Below the pieces are notes generated by a model. It made no database searches, was not told the DNA's origin, and worked only from the letters and a program-made list of their open reading frames with translations. A stretch of 64,000 nt of DNA, taken from NCBI GenBank assembly GCA_025890175.1, contig JANPYM010000002.1:4017777-4081776 (forward strand). The letters run 5' to 3'. This document shows, piece after piece, positions 36,101 to 47,859 of the stretch. The stretch's first letter is position 1. Each line of letters begins with the position of its first letter. Source of the stretch: Ciborinia camelliae (Eukaryota; Ascomycota; Leotiomycetes; Helotiales; Sclerotiniaceae). The position numbers and the translations under genes are program-made.

Positions 36101-39100
36101 AAGATATCCACAAATCGACTTATCTTGAGGCATTCAGAAAATTACAAAATGGAAATGCCGATTCCTTACCATTTCAGTTTAGTCATTTACGACGACTTCA
36201 ATCTAAATTCAGTAGTGATGGCGCCCGTCTATTTGATACCCTCTTCATTCTACAACAACCGTCAAAAGAACTCGACTCTTCTATATGGTCCATTGTAGAA
36301 GACAATGGCGCCATGGATTTTCCACTTGTTTGCGAAATTATACCCAAACCTACCAACGATACCCTTGAAATTATTTTTCATTCATCTACTTCGATATTCT
36401 CCGATGAAGATGCAAGTAGTCTAATCAAAAAATTCGAGAATATACTCGAAACTGCCTTGGAAAATCCACGACGTCAAATCATCTCATCGTCCTCAAGGGC
36501 GCAAATCATCACAATAAGTGAGGCAAGAGAAAATAAAAGACGAGATTTTGCAAAGACAGATTGTCAAGACAAAGTGACGAGCCGCCTAGAATTAGAGATT
36601 CGAGATGTCATTGCTGGATTCACTGATGTTCCTTTAGAAAGGATCGGTCGAGATACAAGCATATTCAGATTGGGCCTCGACAGCATCAGCACTGTTCAGG
36701 TTGCGTCTCGCCTGAGAGCTCAAGGACACAATGTCCTTGCCTCTGATGTTCTTCAAAACCCAACTATCTCCCAACTTGCTTCACAGCTTGAGCAAAATCA
36801 AGCTTCTAAGAGCGAGGAGAACATCCAATATGACTTTACCGCCTTTGAAAAGAAATATCGCGACATGATTTGTTTGAAAAATGGACTTTCACATGATAAT
36901 GTAGAAGCAATCAGACCTTGTACTGCTGTACAACAAGGCATGCTTGCTCAAATTTTACATTCTGACGGGCGCGAATATATTAATAGCTTGACCCTAGAAC
37001 TTCAACCAAATCACTCAATAACAGAAGTTAGGGATGCTTGGATTAAAGTTTGTATCGCTCATGAGATGCTTCGAACTACCTTTGCCCAGACTGAAGATCC
37101 AGATAATCCGTTTGTGATGGTCACATTCACAAATGATTCCTTTGTGCTCCCCTGGTTTGAAAACCGGGAACAAGGACCTTTGGAGGATATCGATCGCCTT
37201 GGAAGCCCATGGGACATAACTGTAAATCATAAGCAGAACAAAACTCTGCTCATATTTACTGCAAATCACGCTTTGTACGATGCTCAATCCTTGCAGATAA
37301 TATTCTCAGACTTTACGAAATCGTATCATTCTCATGCTGTGGTCAGCCACCCTAGCATCAACACGGTCTTGAGCTCAGTTCTGCAAGCGTCCAAAGAAGA
37401 CCAAGATGAGAAAAAGACATTTTGGGAACAGCCGGAGAATCGGATCGTCGTCAACAAATTTCCTGATCTAACTCCACTGCGTGTTAGAACACTACGCAAT
37501 GCAGTTCGCGAAGTCAAATCTTTGAGTTCATTGAAAGACCTCGAAGACAGATGTCGAGACCTTGGAGTTACAATGCAAGCAGCTGGGCAGGCAACTTGGG
37601 CGAGGCTGTTGATGGCATATACCGGAGAGAATGTTACGACTTTCGGCATGACACTCTCTGGTCGATCTGTTTGCGACGGTGCCAATATGGTCGCCTTTCC
37701 GACTATCGTTACACTTCCCGTCAACTGTAATGTTATAGGCAGCAATAACGAGTTGTTATCTAGAACAATGTCCTCTAATGCACAACTTCACAAGCATCAA
37801 TTCACACCACTGACATCAATTCAAAAGTGGTCTGGATATCCCGAAGGAAGGATCTTCGATACTTTATTCGCGTACCAGAAATTAGTCGATGATGAGGATA
37901 TCCTGCAGCCACCATGGGATCTCGTCGATGAGAAAGCTACCGTAGACTATGTCGTTTCTCTGGAAGTTCAACCTTCACCATCAGGTGAAATCATAATTCG
38001 ATTATCTTTCAGTGAAGATGTTGTACCCGCAGCACAGGCCGAACTAATGGTTAAGCAATTTGATGCATTATTGCTCGATACGCTGAAAAATCCAGACCAT
38101 CCATGCAATGTAGCGCCTGAAGCTGGAATAGACCTTCTCTCCATCACCCCTGCTCAAGAGCCAGTCCTTCCCGACTCCGTAACCCTGCTACATCAGTACG
38201 TTGAAAGAGGTGCTAAGACATGGCCAAATGAAGTTGCATTGGAGTTCGCAACTTGCCTCCAGCCAGGCAATTATCAGAGTCAAAAATGGACATATCGGCA
38301 ACTGAACGAAGAAGCCAATAGGGTCGCTCAGATGCTCCATTCACGTGACATCGCCCCTGGCGAAATTATTGCTGTCTGTTTTGATAAGTGCGCTGAGGCT
38401 TCTTTTACAATCATTGGTATCATGAAGGCCGGCTGTGGCTATGTTGCACTAGATCCTAATGCTCCTGCTGATCGCTTGAAGTTTATTGTGGAAGATTCTA
38501 CCGCGAAGTTGATCATCACTGCAGGAAATCCGGCCCAAACTCTCAGATCTTTCGTAGATGGTGAAATGCTCGATATCACTGATCCAGCTGTACTTTGTGA
38601 ATTTAAATCCGAGGCGACACAACTCTCTCGAGAAATTACTCCCCAGGATATATCTTATTGTCTTTACACATCTGGAACAACCGGAACGCCAAAAGGTTGT
38701 CTGCTGACTCACGAAAATGCTATTCAGGCAATGCTCGCATTTCAAAGATTATTTGCTGGTCATTGGACGACCGATTCGAAGTGGCTACAATTTGCTTCTT
38801 TCCATTTTGATGTTAGCGTCCTAGAACAATTCTGGAGTTGGAGTGTAGGCATCTGTGTAGCTTCAGCTCCTCGAGACCTGATTTTCGAGGACATCCCAGG
38901 CGCCATTCAGCAACTAGGCATCACGCATATTGATTTGACACCAAGTCTTGCACGTCTATTGCATCCCGATGATGTCCCATCATTGTGCAAGGGCGTGTTC
39001 ATCACGGGTGGTGAACAACTCAAGCAAGAAATTCTTGATGTATGGGGTGAACATGCTTGCATTTACAATGGATATGGACCAACTGAAGCCACAATTGGTG

Positions 39101-42100
39101 TGACTATGTATCCTCGAGTACCAAAAAATGGCAAACCTTCCAATATTGGTCCTCAGTTTGACAACGTAGGATCATTCGTTCTGAAACCAGGCACAGAGCT
39201 GCCAGTCTTAAGAGGTGGTATTGGTGAACTTTGCGTTTCTGGAAAACTTGTCGGAAAAGGATACCTCAATCGCCCAGAACTTACAGTGGAAAGATTTCCA
39301 ACTCTCAGCAACTTCAATGAGCGGGTATATCGTACCGGAGACCTCGTTCGCATCTTGCACGATGGCACCTTCCTTTTTCTCGGTCGTGCTGATGACCAAG
39401 TCAAACTTCGCGGACAGCGTCTGGAGCTAGGTGAAATTAATGAGGTTATAAAGAAGAGCAGAAATGATCTCGAAGAAGTGGTCACATTGGTGTTGAAACA
39501 CAAAACTCAAGCCAAAGAGCAGCTGGTCACATTTTTTGTCATTTCAGTAATGAGCGAGTCAGAAAGTAGTGGAGTGATTCCTTTCATTAAAGATGCTTGC
39601 AAATCGCGACTCCCAGGATACATGGTCCCTACTCATTTTATTCCCATCAAGGCACTTCCACTTAACGCAAACAACAAAGCAGATTCAAAACAACTCGCAG
39701 CAACATTCAACAATCTGAGTGTAGAGGATCTTCAAAACATGAGTCTTTCGGAGCAAAATCACGCAGAATGGACGGAAAGAGAGAAGGAAGTCCTCGAAGT
39801 TATTGTCAGGGCGTTTCCTGTTGAAGTTCCGGACTTGACAAGAAGCTCCAATATTTTCCAACTCGGTCTCGACTCCATTACCATGGTTACCTTTTCCCAC
39901 TCCTTACGGAGCTCCGGGTACGATAATGCCACCAATGCAACTGTTAGAAACAATCCCACGATTGGGAGATTGGTAGAGGCACTTCTTGCTGCAAAACCAG
40001 ACGAGGGCAAGGAAAATCCATATCTAACTGCAGCTAAACAGAATATCGCAGGCTTTTCACAACAGCATATGATGGTCATTTGCAAAGAGCTTGGAGTTGT
40101 AATCGAACAGATCGAGAGTATTGCACCTTGTACTCCTATCCAGGAAGGAATGATCTACAGATTTCTTGAGAGCGGTGAACGGCTATATTTCAACAAACTC
40201 CAATACGAGCTGAAAATTGGAGTCGATCCCGAAAAACTAGTTGCTGCGTGGGATCGTGTCGTTTCTAATCTTCAGGTCCTGCGGACCAAATTTGTTTTGA
40301 CGGGCGATGGTTTTGCCCAAGTTGTTCTAAAGTCTGGGAAATCGTCCCACAGAGAAGCATCAAAGATGCCGAAAGAAAAGAAAGACATCCTCAAGAACCC
40401 TTGGTCTTTTACAATTACTGGAATTCCAGATAAATTGGTCTTGAGCATTTTCCATGGGCTTTATGATGGGAACAGTCTCGGTATGATGTTGAATCAGCTT
40501 TCTGACGAATTTCATAATGTTCAGGAGATTCAATATGGGCCGGCTTTCCATTCCTCATTGGCATATGGGCCATTGTCAATAGTCCCTGGAGCGGAAGCCT
40601 TTTGGAAATCTCATTTGAGGACGTGGTCTCATCATATATTACCCCCGGGTTCACAAAGATTGGGGGATTTCATGTACGAGCGTTGTCTCGACCTACAAGA
40701 CTTTGAGGATACACGAAAGGCCCTATCTGTTGCACCACAAGCCATCGTCCAAGCAGCATGGATCGCAGCTCTTCAACTGGTAATTTCTTCAAATTTAACA
40801 ACGATTGGCATCGTCACGTCCGGTAGAGCAATGGATTTTGAAGGAGTCGAGCAAGTTGTCGGACCTCTGTTTAACACTGTACCCTTCCATTTCCCAATCA
40901 AGTTCGGCACTGAAATCTCCTCCTTGATAGAGGAGTGCCATAGTATTAATATGGAGATGCAAGCCTTTCAACACACACCTCTAAAAGACATCAGAAAGTG
41001 GATTTCGACTGGAACTAGTGGACCACTTTTTGATACCCTTTTTGTGTTCCAACGTCCAGATGTTAATGAGGAAAATTTTTCCAATAGTATAGGGAAGGAA
41101 ATTGGTTATTCTGACAAACGTGGTGCGGATGTAAGTGAAAGCTTTTATTCCTAAATAAAAGATTGAGCTAACTATTGTGTAGTATCCATTGGCACTCGAA
41201 GCTACACTAAGCAATGACAGCACTAAGCTTTCGTTGAAAATTGTTGCGAAGAGTGCGGCAGTGACAGAAGTCATGGCGACGCTTATGCTTGAGGAGATGA
41301 ACGACACAATTCAAACTATTCTTAGAGGCGAAATGAAAAAGACCAAAATTATTAGGATTGAACCACATGATCAGCCGAACTTGGGCGAAAAGTCAAGTTT
41401 GGAACCAGCTATCTCTGGATCACCAGATCAACCTGCATTTACAGTCCTAAGAAAACAGCAACTAGACGCCATTTGTAGCGAGATTGCAAACCTGGCAAAG
41501 GTTGATAAGATAGATATCCATGAGCCCAGATCTATCTTTGAACTTGGACTTGATAGCATCGATGTTATCAAGCTATCCTCACGACTGCGGAAGAACGGAA
41601 TTGAACTATCCGTCAGCGGAATCATCAAATGTCAAACCATCACTAAAATTCTAGAGAAGGCAAAACTCTCGGAAGCCGAAAATCACGATTCTGCATCCAT
41701 CGACAAACTAATGGAGATTAGTAGACAACTTAACGAGTATCTAAAGTCCAGCCTTCCTTCAAAATGTGAACGGATTTTGCCAGCTACACCATTACAAGAG
41801 GGCATCTTGAAAGAAATGGTGGAGTCAAACTTCAAAAGATATTTTACTGTTCAGGTCTTTGAATTAGATAACTGCATTGAAGAAAAAAGGTTGATGAGGG
41901 CAGTGGATTTTGTTATTGAACGCTCGCCAATTTTGAGAACCACGTTTCTTGAAGTTCAAGACCCGCAGTCTCTCGTGAATTATGCACAAGTTGTCCACGA
42001 TGAATGGCCAAAGGTATCTGAAATAGAGCCGATAATAGGGCATGGACGTTTGGATCTCGAAAAACTTTTACAAGAAGCGAAAGACAAATTAAGAGATACC

Positions 42101-45100
42101 TACACATCGATAGAGCAAAACTTGTTTGGGATACTCCCCGTCCATTTCGGAGACAGAAGGTTCATGGTCATGGGAATATCACATGCTCTTTATGACGGAG
42201 GATCTCTGCCGATGATACATAATGATATCAAAGGAGCGTATTATGGCCACGAAATTACTAGGCGGCCTGACTATGTTCGGTACCTCGCAGAGGTTTTTCA
42301 TTCTATTACCGATGAAGCCAAAGATTTCTGGAAGGCTACACTTTGGAATTCGCCACCCTCAATATTTCCAAAGCAGGTACCACCACCGACGCACGAGTAT
42401 ACCACTCACAGGCATGAAAAACGATCCGGATTTTCATTACAGGAAGTCAAAGGTTTCTGTAGCTCTTCCAATATTACCTTGCAAACACTAGGACAAACAT
42501 GCTGGGCTTTCGTTCTTGCAGAACTCATGGGTCAGCTTGATGTTGTATTCGGTGCTGTACTTGCTTGTCGTGATACAGAGGAAGCAAGCAAAGTAAATTT
42601 CCCGTTGTTCAATACTGTGGCGGTCCGATCGGTACTTCGTGGAACCTTGGATCAAATGCTTCGGGATATGCAAGAGAAGAGCGTTACAACCCGTCAATTT
42701 CAACATTTTCCTCTCCGTAAAGCTCAAGGATATGCCCTTGGATCTCGAGATGATTCATCGAAAGATACTACTATTTTTGATACATTATTCACCTATCAAG
42801 GTGCTAGGCCCAAGAAAGAACCAAATCCATTGTATTCATCGGTTGATGGCTCTTCAGATGTTGAGTTCTCAATCTGTGTTGAAATGGAGATTGAAGATGA
42901 ATCCAATTGTCTTTACTGGACGACGGCTTGTAAATCCGTGGCTAGAAACCTGGAGCAGACTAAAGACATCATCGAAAGCTTAGACATGATTCTCGGAAGA
43001 ATTATGCAGAACAAGCAAGAAGAGGCTATTACGATTCACCCCGACGGAATATCTATATGCGGATTCCCAAAATTCCAACCTCGAGACATTTCCCGTCCCA
43101 ATAGAAACTCAAAAACAATTACTACCCGTGAAGATTGGTCTGAAATCGAGTTGAAACTGCGAGAATCAATCTCGGTCATTTCAGGTCTCCCCGAAGAGGA
43201 TATTCTTAGAGACTCAACAATCTTCCAATTGGGTTTGGATTCAATTACAGTACTCAAACTTCCAGGACTTCTCAAGAAGCACCATATCCATCTTATTGCT
43301 TCTGAAATCATGAAATATCTCACAATTCATGACATTGCCAATTACCTTTCTGGCAAACAAGAGCTGAAGCAAGACGCTACTATCGATGTTGATGCAATTC
43401 TCCTTGATTCCATGCCATTGATCAAACAATCCGATCTTGATCGTTTGCGGGCACTCTCGGGTCGGATAGAATACATCATGCCAGCAACAGCAGGACAAAA
43501 ATACATGATTAGACATTGGCAGAACTCGCATGGATCTCTCTTCTATCCAACCTTTCAATTCAACTTGCCAAGTCACTTTGATAAAGATCGCCTCGAGTCT
43601 GCGTGGTATACATTACTAAGCCACAACGATATTCTCCGCACTGGTTTCTATGAATCGGATACAGATTCAACCATTGCTCAAATTGTTTACAAAAATCCAC
43701 CAAATAAGATAATTTATTTGACCAGGCCATATAAGCCTGAAGATCATGTTGAATACCACAGAGAGCTAGGGAATCTTCAATCTCCACCTTTACGTCTCTT
43801 CATCACTACGGATAATTCAGATCCAAGTATTTCACATCAAAACGTTGTCATGCACTTGGTCATTCACCACGCTCTATATGATGGGATAAGTATCTCATTA
43901 TTACTTAAGGGATTAATGGACTTGTACGAAACTCAAGATACAGTTCCAAAGTTTGTTCTTTGTGAAGATAGATGGAGGACATTTGTGGCGACAACGATTA
44001 AAGAGAAGAATAAACAAACTGTGATGGATCAATGGGTGAACTATCTCGGTTCTGCTCCTAACCATCAAGCTTCCCATTCTTCTTCCGAGCTCAATATCAT
44101 GGACGAATCTCAGACTATCGCGCTAGCAAATGAAGGAGCGAGACGAACGGAAGTTTTTGTCCCCAGTTTACCAGCAAAACGCCTGAAGCAACTTGCAAAT
44201 AATGCCAGCGTCTCGATTGATCACTTATTAATCGTCATGGCATCCAAACTCTTCCGAGTCCGGCCGCGACGCAATGGTCACCCTTATGTACCTACTCCTA
44301 CTTCAAATGCAGACCCGAATGATAAAGAAATAATCCTCGGTCTGTATCTCGCGAACCGCTTTCCATTTTCCGATGATCTTTCTTCGATGATAGCTCCCAC
44401 GCTTAATCTATTGCCAATCAAGATTACGGAGACAGAGAGAGATTTTACCACGCCTTTGGATGTGTTGGCGAAGAGTGTGCAGGGGGACTTGAGCTTGATT
44501 GGGCAAGGTGATATGGCCAGTGTGGGATTGGATGAGATATATGAGTGGACGGGGGTGAGGGTGTTTGGATGGATTAATATTGTTAAAGATTCAGAGGAGC
44601 GGACGAAGGTAGTTGAGAAGGTCAACGTAAATGGGAGAGAGAAAGTGGATGAAGATGTTGAGAATGATAGTGATGGAAGTGAGAGGGAGGATGAGCAAGA
44701 CGTCAAGAGCGAGAGGCGCAAAGAGGACCGGAACCCTAAGTGTCCCAACGTACAACACTGCATAGGATGTTCAGCTCAAACAGATGCCGAGAAACCAACC
44801 CTCCTTCAACCAGTTATGGATAAGGAACGATATGCGAGAGTTGTTTCTCCGAAGACGAATAGAAATATCGAGGTTAAAAAGGACTGTGGAGCATATATAG
44901 TAAGTTTTCTCAGGCTTTTCCCCCCAATACAAATTCTTCCCTTTCTTTTTTTTTCGTTCATTTCATTTCGATATCCCTCGGCAATTTTAAATTTTCCCCC
45001 CTACTCCTCCTCCACCACCTCTTTTCACTCCACCCCTTCCCCACCATCTCAAACCCCCTAAATCCCAACCAACCAACCCCCCCCCCAAAATAATCCTCCA

Positions 45101-45246
45101 ACACCAATACCCATACTAACTTCTTTCTTTCTTTCTTTCCTAGCCATCGATAGATATTGAAATGCGCTATCACGCCGAGAATGAAACGCTCGATATTGGG
45201 ATTTTCGCACCGGAACATCTGATGAGTATGAAGGATGCGGAGGATT
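30172..45246 (+). CDS. sidC: Ferricrocin/ferrichrome-type siderophore NRPS (SidC/NPS2), 3' end lost in gap
   Basis: Exons 30172-41130, 41183-44899 and 45144 into the assembly gap; at least 4926 residues. Domain order, placed by core motifs: A1 (YTSGSSGTPKG at 177), T1 (Ser562), C1 (HHALYDA at 750), A2 (FTSGSTGTPKG at 1218), T2 (Ser1621), C2 (HHALYDG at 1822), T3 (2171), C3 (NHALYDA at 2365), A3 (YTSGTTGTPKG at 2832), T4 (3235), C4 (FHGLYDG at 3427), T5 (3778), C5 (SHALYDG at 3986), T6 (4340), C6 (HHALYDG at 4548). Six phosphopantetheine serines and the catalytic histidine of all six C domains are present, as is the A10 lysine of each A domain. By hand alignment to GrsA the A3 pocket reads about DVLDIGGIGK, in keeping with acyl-hydroxyornithine. 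The enzyme builds a cyclic hydroxamate hexapeptide by iterative use of terminal T-C units, with sidA supplying hydroxyornithine. The acceptor at 45143 restores the usual C-domain end AYIPSIDIE, so translation should stop shortly inside the gap. Confidence 0.95.
44900..45143 (+). other. Third-exon junction intron of the NRPS, unusually long
   Basis: Donor GTAAGT at 44900 and acceptor TAG at 45141-45143 after a long T/C-rich stretch. At 244 bp it is the longest intron within a coding frame here apart from the first of the GYF gene. The frame is also open through the donor until 45061, so without splicing a tail of low-complexity residues would be made; the spliced form restores the conserved C-domain end. 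Confidence 0.75.
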
Positions 45247-46152
45247 NNNNNNNNNNNNNNNNNNNNNNNNNNNNNNNNNNNNNNNNNNNNNNNNNNNNNN
45301 NNNNNNNNNNNNNNNNNNNNNNNNNNNNNNNNNNNNNNNNNNNNNNNNNNNNNNNNNNNNNNNNNNNNNNNNNNNNNNNNNNNNNNNNNNNNNNNNNNNN
45401 NNNNNNNNNNNNNNNNNNNNNNNNNNNNNNNNNNNNNNNNNNNNNNNNNNNNNNNNNNNNNNNNNNNNNNNNNNNNNNNNNNNNNNNNNNNNNNNNNNNN
45501 NNNNNNNNNNNNNNNNNNNNNNNNNNNNNNNNNNNNNNNNNNNNNNNNNNNNNNNNNNNNNNNNNNNNNNNNNNNNNNNNNNNNNNNNNNNNNNNNNNNN
45601 NNNNNNNNNNNNNNNNNNNNNNNNNNNNNNNNNNNNNNNNNNNNNNNNNNNNNNNNNNNNNNNNNNNNNNNNNNNNNNNNNNNNNNNNNNNNNNNNNNNN
45701 NNNNNNNNNNNNNNNNNNNNNNNNNNNNNNNNNNNNNNNNNNNNNNNNNNNNNNNNNNNNNNNNNNNNNNNNNNNNNNNNNNNNNNNNNNNNNNNNNNNN
45801 NNNNNNNNNNNNNNNNNNNNNNNNNNNNNNNNNNNNNNNNNNNNNNNNNNNNNNNNNNNNNNNNNNNNNNNNNNNNNNNNNNNNNNNNNNNNNNNNNNNN
45901 NNNNNNNNNNNNNNNNNNNNNNNNNNNNNNNNNNNNNNNNNNNNNNNNNNNNNNNNNNNNNNNNNNNNNNNNNNNNNNNNNNNNNNNNNNNNNNNNNNNN
46001 NNNNNNNNNNNNNNNNNNNNNNNNNNNNNNNNNNNNNNNNNNNNNNNNNNNNNNNNNNNNNNNNNNNNNNNNNNNNNNNNNNNNNNNNNNNNNNNNNNNN
46101 NNNNNNNNNNNNNNNNNNNNNNNNNNNNNNNNNNNNNNNNNNNNNNNNNNNN
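45247..46152. other. Assembly gap (906 N)
   Basis: Run of N. It removes the stop codon and 3' end of the NRPS gene. Open frames reported through it are artefacts. Confidence 1.
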
Positions 46153-46947
46153 CCTATTTTTTGCCCTTCCGCGATTTGGGAATTTGGGAATTTGGGAATT
46201 TGTGGATTTGGATTTCGATAGGGATTTGGATTTGAATATGAATTTAAAGATATAGAAACATTTAATAAATTGTAAGAAGAAATAGAAAAAAAAAACGGGC
46301 GAGGAAAAGGGAGAGGTGATGTGATAGAATGTAAAGGGGAAAAGGAAATAGATAGGAGAGGAAATGAATAGGATATCCGCCATCTCACCGCAGATAGACA
46401 GACCCATCCATCATGTATGGTAAGTACTCAGATAGATACCTACCTAGTACGTAGATCGAAAAGAGAAGAGGGAAAGATAGAAAGACACCCGCAACAAGAG
46501 AGAAGAAGAGAAGACATCCATAAACATGATAATAGGTAATAAATTCATAGATTTTTATTTCATTCAATATCATTCAATATCATATCATATCATAGCATAG
46601 CATCTCATAGCATAAGCATATCATAACCCCCCCGGCTCCCTCTCACCACAAGCATTCCATTCCATTCCATTCCATTCCATAAAATAAAATATCCAAAACG
46701 CCAACCAAGATCCGTTCGTTCCATTTATCATAGATATCCAATATCCAATATGTAATATCCGATTGAAATCCAGATCGCAGGAATGAAAAATGTGGAAGAT
46801 CGTGGGGGTTTCTTTCTTTCTTTGATTTGTTCTTCGTTTCTTCGTTTCTCCTGATTTAATTTGGTGGTCTTTGCGAGACTTGATGTTTCGGGGACTCGAT
46901 GCTTCGCTTTGCTCATGGCTTATTGCTTCGCTTCGCTCAGCCCCAAT
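46153..46947. repeat. Tandem-repeat-rich intergenic DNA
   Basis: Starts with four GGGAATTT/GGATTT units (46180-46230), followed by CATAT/CATAG tandems (46560-46625), CATTC pentamers (46645-46680) and two copies of a TTGCTTCGCT-like unit (46900-46940). No gene. It is the shared 3' flank of the NRPS and the glycine-zipper gene. Confidence 0.7.
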
Positions 46948-47859
46948 CTAATACCGATCATCATGATGTCTCCCATGAGAATGACTAGAATGTCTCGAAT
47001 GACTCCGATGTTCATGACCATGACCACCATGACCATGATGACCCTGATGCGGATGCCCATGTTCCAAAAACCTGCCATGTCTCTCCTCCTCAAACCCACC
47101 CCCTCCATACTTCTCATCCCTGCCACTCCCACTCCCCCCGGCATACCCGGCATGATGTTCATACCCGTCGCCCTCTCGCGGCGGCGAACATTCCCTGCCC
47201 GTCTGCTCATCCTCGTAATATTCCACGTCGCGGTTATTGTGATCTTTCCGGTACTTCTTCACTTTCTTGCCGAGAAATTGTCCCGCGATCATGCCGCCGG
47301 CCGCATACAGAAGTTTGCCCATCGTTCCGCGTCCCGTTTGCGAGGCCACGCCCCAGCCGCCCGCGGCGCCGAGACCCATGGATACGAGTCCTCGATCGCC
47401 TTCGATGGGTTGTCCGTTAGCGTCTAGTTGTTGCGGGGGCAGATTGGCGCCGGGCTCCGTGTATGTTGGGGCGGGGACTGGAGAGGGTCCTTGACCGTAG
47501 GGGGTTTGAGAGGGGGAATAACCTCGATTGTCGGGGTAGGGGTTACCTCCTCCTTGTTGGTTTCCGTATGTGTTTGGGGGTGGGTAGGAAGGTTGACCAC
47601 CGTAGGGAGATTGGTGCGGGGCGGGGGCTCCGTACGGTGAGGGCGAGTGTGCGGGTGAGGGACCGGGGGCTCCGTATGGTGGTTGGAGGTTTTGAGGGGG
47701 GTAGGCGGGGTTTTGATTGTAGTTTTGAGGGGGTGGGTAGGCGGTGTTGTCTTGTGCGTATTGAGGTTGTTGGGGGTATGCTTGAGGTGCGCCGCCGTAG
47801 GGTTGATGGGGCGGGTAGGAATTTTGGTTCCCGCCGCCGTAGAAATCTTGGTTGGACAT
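46948..47859 (-). CDS. Proline/glycine-rich protein with glycine-zipper segment and His-rich tail
   Basis: Single exon of 303 residues starting at MSNQDFYGGG; the frame is open further upstream but that part reads as 5' leader. Residues 1-150 are Pro/Gly/Tyr/Gln-rich repeats of the PYGAP and YPPQ kind, low complexity and probably disordered. Residues about 157-199 (GLVSMGLGAAGGWG, then YAAGGMIAGQFLG) form a glycine zipper, a pattern that packs membrane helices or drives oligomers. KKVKKYRK follows and the tail from about 260 is packed with His and Gly. Fungi carry several such proteins of unknown role; a link to the neighbouring siderophore locus is not shown, although a His-rich tail could bind metal. 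Confidence 0.85.
   Translation of the reverse strand: MSNQDFYGGGNQNSYPPHQPYGGAPQAYPQQPQYAQDNTAYPPPQNYNQNPAYPPQNLQPPYGAPGPSPAHSPSPYGAPAPHQSPYGGQPSYPPPNTYGNQQGGGNPYPDNRGYSPSQTPYGQGPSPVPAPTYTEPGANLPPQQLDANGQPIEGDRGLVSMGLGAAGGWGVASQTGRGTMGKLLYAAGGMIAGQFLGKKVKKYRKDHNNRDVEYYEDEQTGRECSPPREGDGYEHHAGYAGGSGSGRDEKYGGGGFEEERHGRFLEHGHPHQGHHGHGGHGHEHRSHSRHSSHSHGRHHDDRY

Noticed and set aside
44958..46407. Long frames running through the N gap on both strands
   Set aside because: They are open only because N carries no stop; flanking parts have no protein features, apart from the true third NRPS exon.
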